Below are positions 20,363-34,000 of a DNA stretch of 64,000 nt, piece by piece. The stretch's first letter is position 1; the number at the start of each line of letters is the position of its first letter. Below the pieces are notes generated by a model. It worked only from the letters and a program-made list of their open reading frames with translations, was not told the DNA's origin and ran no database searches. This stretch comes from Smallanthus sonchifolius (taxonomy: Eukaryota; Streptophyta; Magnoliopsida; Asterales; Asteraceae). Location of the stretch: positions 46,201,880 to 46,265,879 of the forward strand of contig CM042042.1 of assembly GCA_023525975.1 (NCBI GenBank). Direction: 5' to 3'. Both the position numbers and the translations under genes were made by a program.

Positions 20363-23143
20363 TTTTGTGGCAAATTTTTTGGAAATGAACGTTAGCGACA
20401 AGTTTACAACAAAAAAATGTTTGTTGGAAAATCTTCATAGGAAATGTATTTTCCGACAAAGTCCTAACTAAATTTTCGACGAATTAGCGACAAAGGTCTT
20501 TCGTCAGTAATTTCCGACGACTTATTTAACAAATATATTAATCGAATTAAAAAATATTTTGGATGAAAACAAGATTTTGGATGCTTTATGTGGAGACGGG
20601 TCTGCAGTTGCCACTGATCTTTTAACTACTATCACCGCAGTGGTCAATTTGTGGTTAGGGGGGAGATGCCCATCGAGTTTATCAGGTTTTGTTGCGTCTG
20701 CTCCTCTTACACCGCTCTTAAAACCCGACAACGGGATCCGACCTATTGCAGTGGGTACTATATGGAGGCGGTTGGTGTCCAAGGTTGCTATGAAGGGTGT
20801 CGGTAAAGAGATGGCCAAGTACCTTAATGATTATCAGTTTGGGGTTGGTGTGTCGGGTGGCGCCGAGGCCATATTACATAGCGTCAACCGGGTATTGAAT
20901 GAACGTCACACGGATGGGTCTCTGGCCATGCTTACAGTAGATTTTTCTAATGCATTTAATCTGGTGGATAGATCAGCCTTACTTCGCGAGGTCCGGATGA
21001 GGTGCCCGTCTATTTCTTTGTGGGTAGAATTCCTATATGGGCAACCAGCTAGATTGTATCTTAGAGACGAGTACATTTGGTCCACCACCGGGGTTCAACA
21101 AGGAGACCCATTGGGACCACTTCTTTTCGCTCTTGTTTTGCACCCCCTTGTGCATCAAATTAGAGACAATTGCAAGCTTCTTCTTCATGCTTGGTATCTT
21201 GATGATGGGACTGTCATTGGAAATTCAGAAGAGGTGGCTAGAGTGTTAGACATTATTAAGGTGGTGGGTCCTACCTTGGGTATTAAACTTAATATTAAGA
21301 AAACTGAGTTATTTTGGCCTTCATGTGATGGTAGCAAGTTTCATGATGGTTTATTCCCTGTGGACATTGGGAGGCCGTTATCCGGGGTAAAACTTTTTGG
21401 GGGGGGCCGTCAGCAGAGATGCAAATTTTATTAGTGGGTTAGCTAAGAAGAGAGCTACTAACGCTGTTAATTTGATGCGTCTTCTTCCAAAACTTCGTGA
21501 CCCGCAGAGTGAGCTACTCTTGCTTCGATCTTGTATGGGTATTGCCAAACTTTTCTTTGGCTTGAGGACGTGCCAACCCGTACACATGGAGGAGGCAGCG
21601 CTGTTCTTTGACGAAGGATTGCGTGGGGCGATTGAGGACATAGTTGCTTGTGGAGGTCCTTTCTTTGGAGACTTCCAATGACGACTTGCTTCCCTACCTA
21701 TTAGGTTTGGGGGTTTGGGGTTGTATTCCGCTGTAGAGGCTTCATCTTATGCCTTTGTAGCCTCGAGGGCCCAATCTTGGGCGTTACAGGACCACATCTT
21801 ACGAGACAGCGGCATATGTGGTATGGATTCTGATTATGATTGTGCTTTGGCTTGTCTTCGTGATACGATTTCAAGCTTTGACTTCAGCGGTTTCACTAAT
21901 AAGGACACCGCCCCCCCCTAAAGCACAACATGCATTGGCGAGTGCCCTTTTTAGTAAAATCGTCCGTGAAATGGAGGTCCAGTTTGAAATGACCGTTAGA
22001 CAAAGAGCTGTTTTTGAGTGTCTACGAGCACCACATGCTCAAGATTACCTTCTCGCGATCCTTATAGATGGGTTAGGCTAACATATGTCGCCGGTGGAGT
22101 ATCGTACTATCCTTAAGTATCGCTTTATGATTCCACTATACCTGGTTGACGAGTTATGCCCTGTTTGCCGTAAGGCATGTTTAGACTCCTATGGGGAGCA
22201 TGCGGCTCATTGTAGAGAGCTCCTGGGGTTCAAGTACCGACACGACTTGGTTAGGGATGTTCTTTTTGACATATTTAGGCGTGCCGGGGTTTCTACTAAG
22301 AAAGAGGCACCAGTGAATTTCTTGACGGACCCATTGGAAGGAAGATCAACACTTAGACCCGCTGACATTTTGGTCTTTGGGTGGATAGGTGGGAAACATG
22401 CGTGTGTAGATCTAACAGGGGTCTCCCCTCTGGTGGGCTTGGGAGTTAGTGCTTTCACGGTGAGTCAGGCTGCTCTAAAAGCTGCTTCGAGCAAAGTGAC
22501 CAAACACGAGAAAGCGTGTCTTGACAACCAACACGTGTTTATACCATTTTCTTTTGACACTTTTGGTTTCCTTGCACCAGAGGCCGTGGAGTTACTTAAC
22601 CGAGTACAGCGGGTCATGCATAGTAATGTTATGACCCCAAGATCTGTAGATGTAGTTTTTAAAAGACTTGGTTTTGCTATTTAAAAAGGGTTGGCGGCGC
22701 AGCTTGTTGCCCGTTTGCCTTCTTTCTCTATGTAATTTCCCTTTGGGAGTTGTGTTTTGTTAAAGTTTTAAAAAATATAAAAATTAAATTTATGGGAAAC
22801 TTGTCGAAGTATATTTAAATACCGATGATTTTCCGACAATTTATAAAAAAAATTATTTTTATTGTATTAAATAAATAATTAACTTATTATAGTAATTATA
22901 TTAATCAAATTAAAAAATAAAAATTATATTTGTGGGATACTTGTCGGTAGATCGTTGGAAGTAACTTACAATCAACGACGGAATAACGAAAAATATATTT
23001 TTGTCACGATTTTGTTAGAAAATTGTAGGAAATTTTATGGTTACTTTTTTGTTTTTATTTTGTTGGAAAGTTGTGGGAAATTTCTTTTGTCGGTAATTTG
23101 TCGGAAACTTTTATAGAAAATATAGTTGTTTTCTATTAGTGGA
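20363..23143. mobile_element. CACTA-type element carrying an RT insertion
   Basis: The right end reads GTTGTTTTCTATTAGTG (to 23143), the inverse of a CACTA terminus (CACTAATAGAAAACAAC). The left flank 20363-20545 is a diverged inverse copy of the right half of the CACTA MITE at 39182-39542 (shared CCGACAAAGTCCT and GACGAATTAGCGACAAA). The 23050-23110 part matches that MITE's left half. The left terminal CACTA itself is not found. The middle is occupied by RT sequence (20558-22767). Confidence 0.7.
20559..22735 (+). pseudogene. Non-LTR reverse transcriptase with restriction-like endonuclease tail
   Basis: RT palm motifs are intact: LTVDFSNAFNLVDRSALL (motif A), TGVQQGDPLGPLLFAL (motif B) and AWYLDDGTVIG (catalytic YLDD in place of YADD). 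Downstream is a C-x2-C-x10-H-x3-C finger (CPVC...HAAHC, about 22160-22212). RHDLVRDVLFDI follows, then RPADILVFGW...HACVDLTGV, resembling the PD-(D/E)xK endonuclease of R2-like elements. Breaks are frameshifts at a G8 run (21399-21406) and a C8 run (21911-21918), and stops at 21679, 22079 and 22682. The 5' end is truncated. AT-rich 11-mers TTAAAAAATAT flank it (20547-20557, 22768-22778) and could be a TSD. A second fragment is at 42887-43041. Confidence 0.85.
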
Positions 23144-23900
23144 TGCTAGAAGAAGATGATAACAGTGAATACGAGGATACCCTACACAATCAGAACATTG
23201 ATGAAGATGATGTTAATTTGGTCGACGATGAGGAAGATGATGATTCCATGTCCTCCGGCGTCGGTGAAGTGCCCTATGGAAATTAGCATCATGGGGGTAC
23301 ATAGAGGCGAGTGAAGAAGAAAGAAAGATATGGGTTGTTTGATTGTGCCCTGGGATTAAAAAGACGGAAATGAACCGTTTCAAAACTTGGAGATCTAAAC
23401 CATTTGAATTTTTTGGGCGGTTCCTAAAAACCCGCCAAAAAAACTCGAAACCGCCTCAGTTTATTTTAAAACGGTTTTTAGGAACTGCTTAAAAAAAAAC
23501 TTTTGGGCCGTTTGTGTACTAGAATTGGGTTACTTTTTATGGGCTTGCATTTTTAATAGAGTATATAATATTTATTTATAATAATTTTAAGAAATCTGAT
23601 ATTTGAGTATGTATCGCCTAATAATTAGCTTCAATACATTACATTTCTTTATTAGGAGTGGATGATGCATGGGTATATGTTTTAAAGAACGTGAAAAAGA
23701 ATATGAGATGTAAAATTTAAAAGACAAACAACTAACGGTTCAAAATATAAAGACAAAGCAGGAATTTCAAAAAAAAAAAACATATCCATTTGACAGATCA
23801 CGAATAAATTGATAGCAACTAATTCACCCACTTCACTTTGCCTTCGCCTTTGGCTGATGCATAAAATACTTAATATATCATTCACAATGAAAATAAACCC
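23144..23900. other. Interval upstream of the binding-protein-like gene
   Basis: 23143-23286 encodes an acidic stretch (EEDDNSEYEDTL, DDEEDDDSMSSG), probably transposon debris. 23340-23500 has CGGTT/AACCG words. No gene is recognised. Confidence 0.4.
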
Positions 23901-23909
23901 TTTTATAAG
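23901..23909 (+). promoter_or_regulatory. Candidate TATA box
   Basis: TTTTATAAG lies about 55 bp upstream of the ATG at 23962. The position would give a very short leader, so it is tentative. Confidence 0.4.
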
Positions 23910-23961
23910 TTCATTGAGCATTCTATCTCTATATCTGTGATTCTAAGTTTTTAAATTCATA

Positions 23962-26694
23962 ATGCTACTGTGTATGGAGGTTATTTTGTCGACACTGGGA
24001 TGTCTTTCGCTGCTTCTCGTTGGGGGAGGGATCGTAGAGGGTGCTGCGGTTAAAGCGGGTAACATGTCGAAGTTAGAAGATGCTGCTTACTTTCATATAT
24101 ATTATGGTAATACCTTCAAAGTAATCAAAAATGACTTAGACGGCAAGAGCTATCTTCTCATCCAGGTACCATTGCTGATCACCATTTATAAAAAAAGAAT
24201 GAATTTTGAATTGTTTCTGTTCAAACTTTCTAGATTTATAGGGGATTTATAGAAGGTTTAATCTTAGTTAAATGAAAAGTTATTAATATTATTAGACTAG
24301 AATTGAGTTTGTTTATTTATTTGATTACTGAATAGTGTATAGGTTTAGTATAAATAGAGGGTTAAGGGATCTTTGTACGTGTGATCTTTGATATAAATAA
24401 AAAGCGTTTGGTTTTTTTTTATTAATATTGCCGGTGTTTTAATCGAATTATCCAACAATTGGTATCAGAATAAAGACCCAAGCACACAACCTCAATATTT
24501 CAAGGCTGTGATTGATCATATAATTGAAGAAAGCAACTAGGCACGTAAAAAACTTACGATTGTTCATCGAATAAAGACCCAAGCAACCAACCTCTTGATT
24601 TAATTATTGAGGAGACCAAAGAAAAAGCAACATCAATTTGTGTGATTTATTGGGATCGTATCTGTGTAAGCAATCGGGAATGATTTGTTGTGATTGTATG
24701 TGTAAGCAATTGGGAAGAAGACGATCTGCGTGACGTCAAAGAAAAGCTTTTGTGTGAGTCAGGGTTCTGAGTGAGCCAAAGATCAAGACCAAAAAGATCG
24801 AGTTATGTGTGACCCAATGGAAGGAGTTCTGTGTGAACAAAGTAGAAAAATTCTGTGTGAACAAAGGGAAATGAATTTGTGTGATTTAGTGGAATGAAAA
24901 AAGGGTACAGAATTTCTGTGTGAAAAATAAATGTGGCAGAAGGTGGAGTACGAGCTATGGATAGACTTGTTAGAGAGCAACAAAACGTGTCTTTACAATG
25001 TCCTAAATTAACATCAACCAACTGCACACCATGGGTGATCATGGTGGAAACAACTCTGAGGGCTAAAGGCCTTTGGGACGCCATAGACCCGGTTACAAGA
25101 GACGAAAGCAATTATTTTTCAAACTTCTCCCGAAGACATTTTACTTCATGTTGTGAAGTATAATAGTGCGTAAGATGTATGAGAAGAGCGATCTGGGTTC
25201 AATATCTTGGAGTTGATCGAGTCCAAAAGGCTCGTTTGCAAACACTTCGAAATGAGTTGGAATTCTTGAATATGAAAGATCATTGATGATTTCACGGGTA
25301 AGCTAAGTGGAATAGTTGCCAAGTTCAAGAATGTTGGTTCAAATCTTGAAGATAAGATTGTTGTGACGAAGTTGCTAAGTTCGGTTCCAAATAAGTACCT
25401 TCAAATCGTAGCTGCTATTGAACAGTACTCGGAAATTGATTCTATGCATTTGAGGAAGCCGACGGGAGGTTGAAAGCCTACGAAGAACGAATTAGAAGTC
25501 AAGATGAGAAAAAAGATCAAGGTAAACTCTTGTTTGCTAGTTCACATAGTCAAAGTAGAGGTAATTATGGTGATAGACAACGAGGAAGGAGCCGTAGTTA
25601 CAATAATCGATGACGAGATAATGGATCTCGTATGGAAGATGAAAGTGATAATGAAGAAATTCCCAAGGGCGAGGGTCATGAAATTCCCCAGGATGATGAG
25701 TTGGACGTGGAAGAGGTTATGGTCAAAGGTATTTCAAAAGAAACCTAAGATGTTATGAGTGTGAAAGAACCAGACATATTGCATATGAATATCATGATTT
25801 GAAAGAAAAGGAGGAAGCGTCTAACTTAGTCTAAGAGAATGACGAGCCAACATTATTTTGATGTGTTAACGGGTCCATATCAGGATTAAGGGAGAGAATT
25901 AAAGTTTAATCTTGATTAATTAAATAATTATTAATATTAATTTATTAATTATTTGACTGAGTTCGTATTAGATTAAGATTGAGTTTGTTTATTTATTTGA
26001 TTGTTGAATAGTGTTTGAGTTAGGTTAGGATTAGTATATGTTTAGTATAAATAGAGGGTTAAGTGATATTTGTATGTCTTTGATATTAATAAAAGGTGTC
26101 AATTTTTTTTATCAATATTGTCGGTGTTTTATTGTTTGAGTTTGATCCAATTGCCCAACACTACTTTTGGTTTCCTGGTAAATTTTTAAAGCAATTTGGT
26201 TTCTAGGTAGTTTGAGGTGGTAGGGGACTCTAACAAAGTTCTTTGATTCTGCTCGTTGAGGTAGCAGACGCTATATGTCCTTGTACTTTACTAGAAAGTT
26301 TTGGGTTTTCTCTTCAGTGAATCTATGTAGAGCCTGTTAGCCACCTCAACGGAGTCACCGAGTTCGTTTACGACATCAGCGAAGTCCAAACAACTTTGAT
26401 AGAGTCTGCTATCTGGGTAGCAGACTATCTAAAAACCAATTTACTTTTAAATTTCACCTAGAACTAAAATCAATTATGTAATCCTCATAAATCTAAAAAA
26501 TTCTTTCAATTCATAAGGCACACAAATTGTATCAAAATCGATTTACATAGAAGTAGAAAATCACATAACACAAACTACAAAGAGTGTTCAAATTAGGATA
26601 CCCGAATTTTTTGGATAGCTGATTCCAATATCCAAAATTTCGGATATCTGAAATTCCAGATATGGATTCGGATAATGAAATAGATATCCGAAAC

Positions 26695-26765
<71 letters not shown>

Positions 26766-27092
26766 GGATCAAGAGAAAACCACAAAGTTAGGCGAAAACC
26801 AAGAAAACCACATCATTTTAGGCAATTTTTTTTATTTACGTATACGTATCCAAAAACAATTTTTTGATTTACGTATACGTAATCGCAATTTTTTTGTTTT
26901 ATGTTTACGTATACGTAACACGATATCTAAAAATGTTTTTTGGTAAAAAATTTTAATATTTCATTGATACTCTCTTATAAATAAATAAAAATAAACTAAA
27001 ACAAAAAATAAAAATTATTATATGATGGGTAAAATTGGTTTTTTAGTGGTTTTCTCGGTTTTCGCCTAACTTGTAGTTTTCTCTAGAACCCT

Positions 27093-27123
<31 letters not shown>

Positions 27124-30100
27124 GATATTTTTAGATTGCAAAACACTTAAAGAACTTAAAAAACAAGTGTATATATATAGGGGATGGTTCCCCTAAGAAG
27201 TGCAACTTGGCTAAGAAACCTAAAAAACAATCTCATCTCTTCAATTGGACGATCAAGGGTAGATATTTAAGTGTAGGAAAAATAAGGGGTGGAGGGGCAA
27301 TATTGGAAAACCCATAATTGCTGACTTTTTTAAAATTCCCCCACCTTTTTTAAACATACATAACTTTTTCATACGACCTTATTTAAAAAAAAAATTACAC
27401 CATAAAATCGAACATTTTTTACCTTTAATTCGAGTATAGTATTGCTATATTTTTTAAAAAACAAAATTGACAATTAATGAAATTATGCTAATTTACGTAA
27501 ATGTGCTGGTTTCTTATTAAACAACACAATTAACTGTGCTGCATTGTAAAACAACACACTTAACTGTGCTGCTTTATCATAAAACAACGCCAAACATAAC
27601 ATTTAATTTTGTTGTTTTACTATAAAACAACACCAAAACAATATGGTCAATGGTGTAACTTGCTCTTCTTAGCTAACTAAGCGCAAAGAAAACCAGCACA
27701 ACAAAACTAGTATATCAAACTAGCACAAAACAACATTTTGATGCATAACCTTTTTGTTGCCTGCCACTTTGTTGGTGTATGGATGCTTTAATCTTTTATT
27801 TTTAAAAAATGCTACCAAATTAGGCAAATAATAACTGACTAAAAGTACCACAAATTAAGGAAACCAACACTTTTACGTAAATTGTGCTGTTTTACCATAA
27901 ACCAGCAAATTTTTAATGTGCTAAAATGTGTTGTTTTACCAGAAACCAGCACATTTACGTAAAGTAGCACAATTTCATTAAATGTCAATTTTGTTCTTAT
28001 AAAAAAATATAGCAATACTATACTCAAATTAAAGATAAAAAAGTTTGATTATATGGTGTAATTTTTTAAAAAAAATAATATCATATGAAAAAGTTATGAA
28101 CGTTTAAAACAAGTGGGAGAAGTTGAAAAAATTAAACAAAAGTGACTATTACTTAAATACCATTCCATCCCTTATTTTTCTACACTTAAATCTCTACTCT
28201 TGATCATCCATTCAATTGGATGATCAGTGGTAGAGATTTAAGTGTAGAAAAATATGGGGTGGAAGGGTATTTAAATAATAGCCACTTTTGTTGACTTTTT
28301 ACAACTTTCCCCACTTTTTTAAAACATTCATAACTTTTTCATATGACATTTTTTTTAAATTACACCAAAAAATCGAGCTTTTTTTATCTTTAATTTGAGT
28401 ATACTATTGCTATATTTTTTTTGTAAAAACAAAATCGACACTTAATGAAATTGTGATACTTTACGTAAATGTGTTGGTTTCTAGCAAAACAACACAATTT
28501 AACACATAAAAAATATGTTGGTTTCTGGTAAACAGCACAATTTATCTAAATGTGCTCGTTTCTTTAATTTGTGCTACTTTTAGTAAATTAATTTGTGTCT
28601 AATTTGGTAGCATTTTTTAAAAATAAAAATTTAAAGCATCCATACACCAACAAACGTTTCAGCGGTTGGCAACAAAAAGCTTATGTATCAAAATGTTGTT
28701 TTGTGCTGGTTTGATATACTAGTTTTGTTTGTGCCTGATTAGCTAAGAAGAGCAAGTTACACGATTAACCGTGTTGTTTTATAGTAAAACAACACAATTA
28801 ATTGTTATGTTTGGTGTTGTTTTATGATAGAGCAGCATAGTTACGTGTGTTGTTTTACAATGCATCACAATTAATTGTGTTATTTAACCAGAAACCAGCA
28901 TATTTACGTAAAGTAGCACAATTTCATTAAGTGTCGATTTTGTTTTTACCAAAAAATATAGCAATACTATACTCGAATTAAAGGTAAAAAACACTCGATT
29001 TTATGGTGTAATTTTTAAAAAAAAATAAGGTCGTACGAAAAGGTTATGTACGTTTAAAAAAGGTGGGGGATTTTGAAAAAAGTCAACAATTGGGTTTTTC
29101 AAAAATGTCTCTCCACCCCTTGTTTTTCCTACAATTAAATCTATACCATTGATCATCTATTTGAATGAAAGATTGCTTTTTAGCCAAATTGTATTTCTTA
29201 GGAGAACCATAGGGAAGCTTAGTGAGGGCCTCGGGGGGCCCGACCCTCCTGATTTTTCACTCAGAAGTGTTAATTTATACGTATTCGGCCGAAAATTTTA
29301 TAGGTATTAAGTTTCGACCCCCCTGATAAGAAAGAGAAATTATAGGATTCCATCGTAGCCCCCCGCGTTTTTTTTCAAGCTTCGCCACTGAGGGGAAACA
29401 TCCATGTTGGGAATCAAGGTACATGTTTTAACTTTTAAAACACTAACTATTTAACGTTTAAATAATAAATAAATCAGATATATTTTAGCGGAAGCGATTT
29501 AAGAATACCATTAACAGATCAGATCTGGATTCCTTTCAGTGATCCGATTACACGCGTATAGACAATAATAATAAATAAAACACATCCATAAGGTGTTTAG
29601 GGTTTTATACCTTTAACGAAACAATCGGTTCGTAAAACTCGGGTACAAAGAACGTCACGCTAGATGACTAGAACGAGCTCGTCACACGAAAACGCACCAA
29701 AACGAGAACCCGCTTCTCTCCCTCTTCCGGTTCGGCTCGCGGGTATCAAAGGAACACAGTGGTGGCGATAGCCGCGGTTGGTGGTGGCCGACGACGGCAA
29801 GGGGGTGACCGGCTTAGGTCGACGGCGCAAGGGGGTTTCGGCTCCTCCTTCTTTGCGCAAAACCTTGTGGAGGCAAGAACTAGAATTAGGGTTTTAGTAT
29901 AATGATATATGTACATATATAGTAAATCTAATTACAATTAAAACCCTGAACAATCAACCTTTAATTATTAACTGATTAACCTTTAATCTGTTCTAGTCCC
30001 CGTAGTTTATAATTACACTAATTAATAAACTATCTTGCGTTAACCAAACTGGTTTTACATTTAACTATTAAATATAAAACATGTCAATATATATTACACT

Positions 30101-31032
30101 AATATATACATAACACCACATTCCGTCTCTCGTTAGATTTAACTATTCTCACTAATTAAATACAACGTAATTAATAAATATATCTCTCTAGATATTTAAT
30201 CCATCGAATTCTTAATTCTTGTTTTGTTTAGTAATGTTTAACAATTAAACGATATAATTTGTTCTTTACCCAAAGTGTAACTCTTCGGATCGTACCTCGA
30301 TAGTAACGTTGATATTTTCGATGATCGGACATCTAATATCCAACAATCTCCCTATTGGTCGATTCATCGATTAATCAGGTCAACGTAGACAGTGGTGGAC
30401 GCCTAACTGCATCTCACTGCCCTAACAAAGTATGACGTATTTATTATCGTCAACTAGTTCCTTGTGTTCAAGTAACTCTTATTTAACCAAGTACAATAGG
30501 CATGGTAAATATATATCTATATCTTACTACTCTAATAAATAAAAATCTCTTCAGGACACGTGTCACTCTCTGGTTACTGCTCACCTTTATTTTCATGTCT
30601 GTCTCTCATATTAAATATTAGATTTTATATTTCTCTCTCCTATTAAATAGTAATATTTATATTAACAAATCTGATTACGGATAGTTATTATTTAATTATA
30701 AATAGTTATTAAGTTATTATATCATCAATCAAATGAACTTAATATGAACTAACATTTATCAATTAAATAAAAAAACTAATACTCAGTTGAAAAAAATGTT
30801 TTAAAATCTAAATTTACAGACCTTATAACTGTCACGACAAATTATATTTTTTAAAAACATATTTTGACAAATGTGTTTGTTAACAAATTACATTATATTT
30901 TATTCAACCGACGTAATATACTGGTTTATTCAACCCGAGTATTACACGGGTTTTTAAAAATATAAATTTTTTATTACTAAATATATAACATTTTATTTAT
31001 TTAACCAGTGTAATACACGAGATTTTAACCTA

Positions 31033-31077
<45 letters not shown>

Positions 31078-34000
31078 ATTTCTGTTTAGGTCATTCGTTG
31101 AACATGAGACATAGATACAAGTCACTTCTCATATGTGGTTCAACTATTCTTGTTCTCGTTATCTAATTCAAAGATGGTCTAAACAAACTACTCTAGTTTG
31201 TGCGTGGCCACACGATTTATACCAGTCTGAATCAACGAGGGCGCCAGAATGTCCAGATCCTAATAAAAGGATAACAAAATTCCTTTGGTCACGTACAACT
31301 CCCACTTAACTTTAGATTACTCCTGATCATACATATATATATATATAGTTGTTATAATTAAAGTAAAATCTTACATCATGTTAAATGGCTTTAACTGTTG
31401 AAAAATGTACAAGGTAAAAATATTAGTTCGCATTCATGGTTTAAACAATAGTAAGCCTAAATTAAAATGCTTAAGGGTAAAAACTCCAAAGGATTAAATC
31501 TTGTTCAAATAGTTAAACCTTTGATGGTTAAATATGAAATCGCTTAAATGTAGGTGAAATAGAATATTGTTAAATTATTAACGATTGAAACATATTAACC
31601 TTAGATTAAACTTATGATTTTTATTATTTTAAAATAATGGTGCAGAATAACTCAAAGATGGCACCAAGGACCAAATATTGCACACCAAGGATCAAGTCAT
31701 TTGTCGTCCCTGTATCGAATTTCTCCATGGATGTTGGTTATTTTCCAGGTTCATTTTATATTAAATGCTACTTCAAGCTTTATTTATTTTGAAACTACCT
31801 ATAAAAATCTTAGTATATAAATTATGGGGTTAATTGTGTAAATGGCCTCTTAAGTTTTATCAAATTGCACGTTTAACTCCCAGATTTTAAAAATTACAAA
31901 CTTAGCCTAAATTTTTGTAACTTGGTTACGTCTTTAGCCCTTGATGTTAACATCAGTTAGTTTTTAACGAAAAATTAGCCCGTGTGTCATTCACGTGATT
32001 TACGATTGCAAACTTAACCTTAAAAATGAGTTATAATAAGTAAAAACCTACTAATTTTTACTAATTTTTACAAATTTTACCCCTGATGGGGCCAACTGTG
32101 TAATTTGATTAAACCATAGAGGTCATATGTATAATTAACTCTAAATTATTTTCCACGTATTTAAATAATAAATTATACTGCATGATTTGTATGTTGAAAA
32201 TACAAAAAGACTAACATTTAGATTACAGTTTATTACAAAATAAAATGTACATTAATGTTCATTTATCTTTGTTTTCTTTTGGCTTTATGCAGTTTCATTC
32301 TTCGAGGTGAGATTATGCGTTTGTTTGTAAGTATTATTATTCTCTATATAAATATAATCGTTATTAATTTGATCCATAATTCGCGAATAACATTTGGACA
32401 TTCAAATCCAGATTTAAAAGATTAAAATCCTCTTTATGAAGAAAAAAAACTAAGTAGCCAATCCGTATATATAATCAATTTGCCAATCCGTATATATAAT
32501 CAATTTTGACTAGAAATACGTGGGTACCTTATGAACACATGAAATCATAAGAGCAAATTATAAATTACGTACTTTAATTATTACTCAAATTTCAGAATAC
32601 GTTCTTTAACTAAAAAAATTATACAAAACGCCATTTATGTTTTAAAAACCTTGCACGTTACGTCCTTTGCCCTAACGACCGTTAAATTTTACCGTTATTC
32701 TGGGTACCCATTAGCATGAAGAGTAACGGTGGCTATCATCATTCACAGTGACGGATCCAAGAATTTTTTCCAGGGGTTTCATTGTTTTAGATGCTCCAAT
32801 TTCATAGATCTGGATTCTAACACGAGTCAGGCATACCTAGTCTCCAAAATACTACAAGAACTTAAACAAACTCTACTTTCTTATATGTTTATATAAACAG
32901 GCACCCAAAAAAACATTACAATTACTAAATCTAATTAGGCTTCAAACATATACGTTCTTCATCAAATCGAACAACAAACAAAAATAGTAGAACTTACCTG
33001 AGTGATTCAGGCCTAAGGGTGTAAGCGACGGTGACTCGGTGAGGCCTAAGGGAGTCCGGCGGCGGACCGATGGCTGCAGATCTGCAGAGCGACCATGGGA
33101 GGGCGGACTTTTGTTCTGCTGGGGACAGGGTTGCTTCTCAGTTCTAACAACAAATGAACGGAAGTATTGTATTAGAACCCTAGAACTTTCAAACAATTAA
33201 ACACAAAACTGCATTAAAAAAAGTTTATAACAAATGTAAGGGGAGAGATTTGAACCCTGTACCTCTAGGTTATAAACCAAAGCTTAAAACACTACACCAC
33301 ATGTTCAACTTTGTATAGGAGTTTATCCTATATTTTATTTAGAGGTTCACCCCAGTTTTTTATATAGCATTGGGGTTCCGGTGAACCTCTCCCACCCTAC
33401 CTAAGTCTGCGCCTGATCTTTCAATAATTTATCAACATGACCACATCTATGATTGTATCTATTGTATTTGGTCATACATATTTTAAGCTTGTAGTTTAAC
33501 ATTGGATTGCCAAAAACATGAACAGCTTTTAGGGCTCATGCCTACCATGAAAGGCATCACATCAGAAAAGGTAGCATCTCCATGTCTGCTTAAACTGTAC
33601 AATGAGGGAGAACTTCAAATGCTCAACAACAGTGAACCACAACAGTTTTCTCAGTATGCCGCTCATTTCGTTGGCGATAACAATAATCAAGAACCTCAAG
33701 CCTGCAATTACATTACTTTTGTCCCCATGGATGAGCAAGCTCCTCTCCAAGTACCTCCTTATTTCTATATCTTTAATGGAGCGTTTGATATTGCATTTTG
33801 AAAGTGATTATTCGATTACTTTTGTCCCCATGTTACGGTCATATTACTTGTAGATCCTTAAATAATAACAATTTGTGTATCATTGAAACGGTTGATTACT
33901 TGATCAACCATAATTTTAAGCAAATTGTTTTTTTAATAATCCAAACCATGACTTATTGGCAGATAATAATCCAAACTAACAGTTTGGCTGTGATAATTCC

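Noticed and set aside
20559..21434. RT as a host gene
   Set aside because: Two homopolymer frameshifts, three stops and a second truncated copy show a mobile-element pseudogene.
26588..26946. Frames encoding (YI)n
   Set aside because: Translation of the TA microsatellite.
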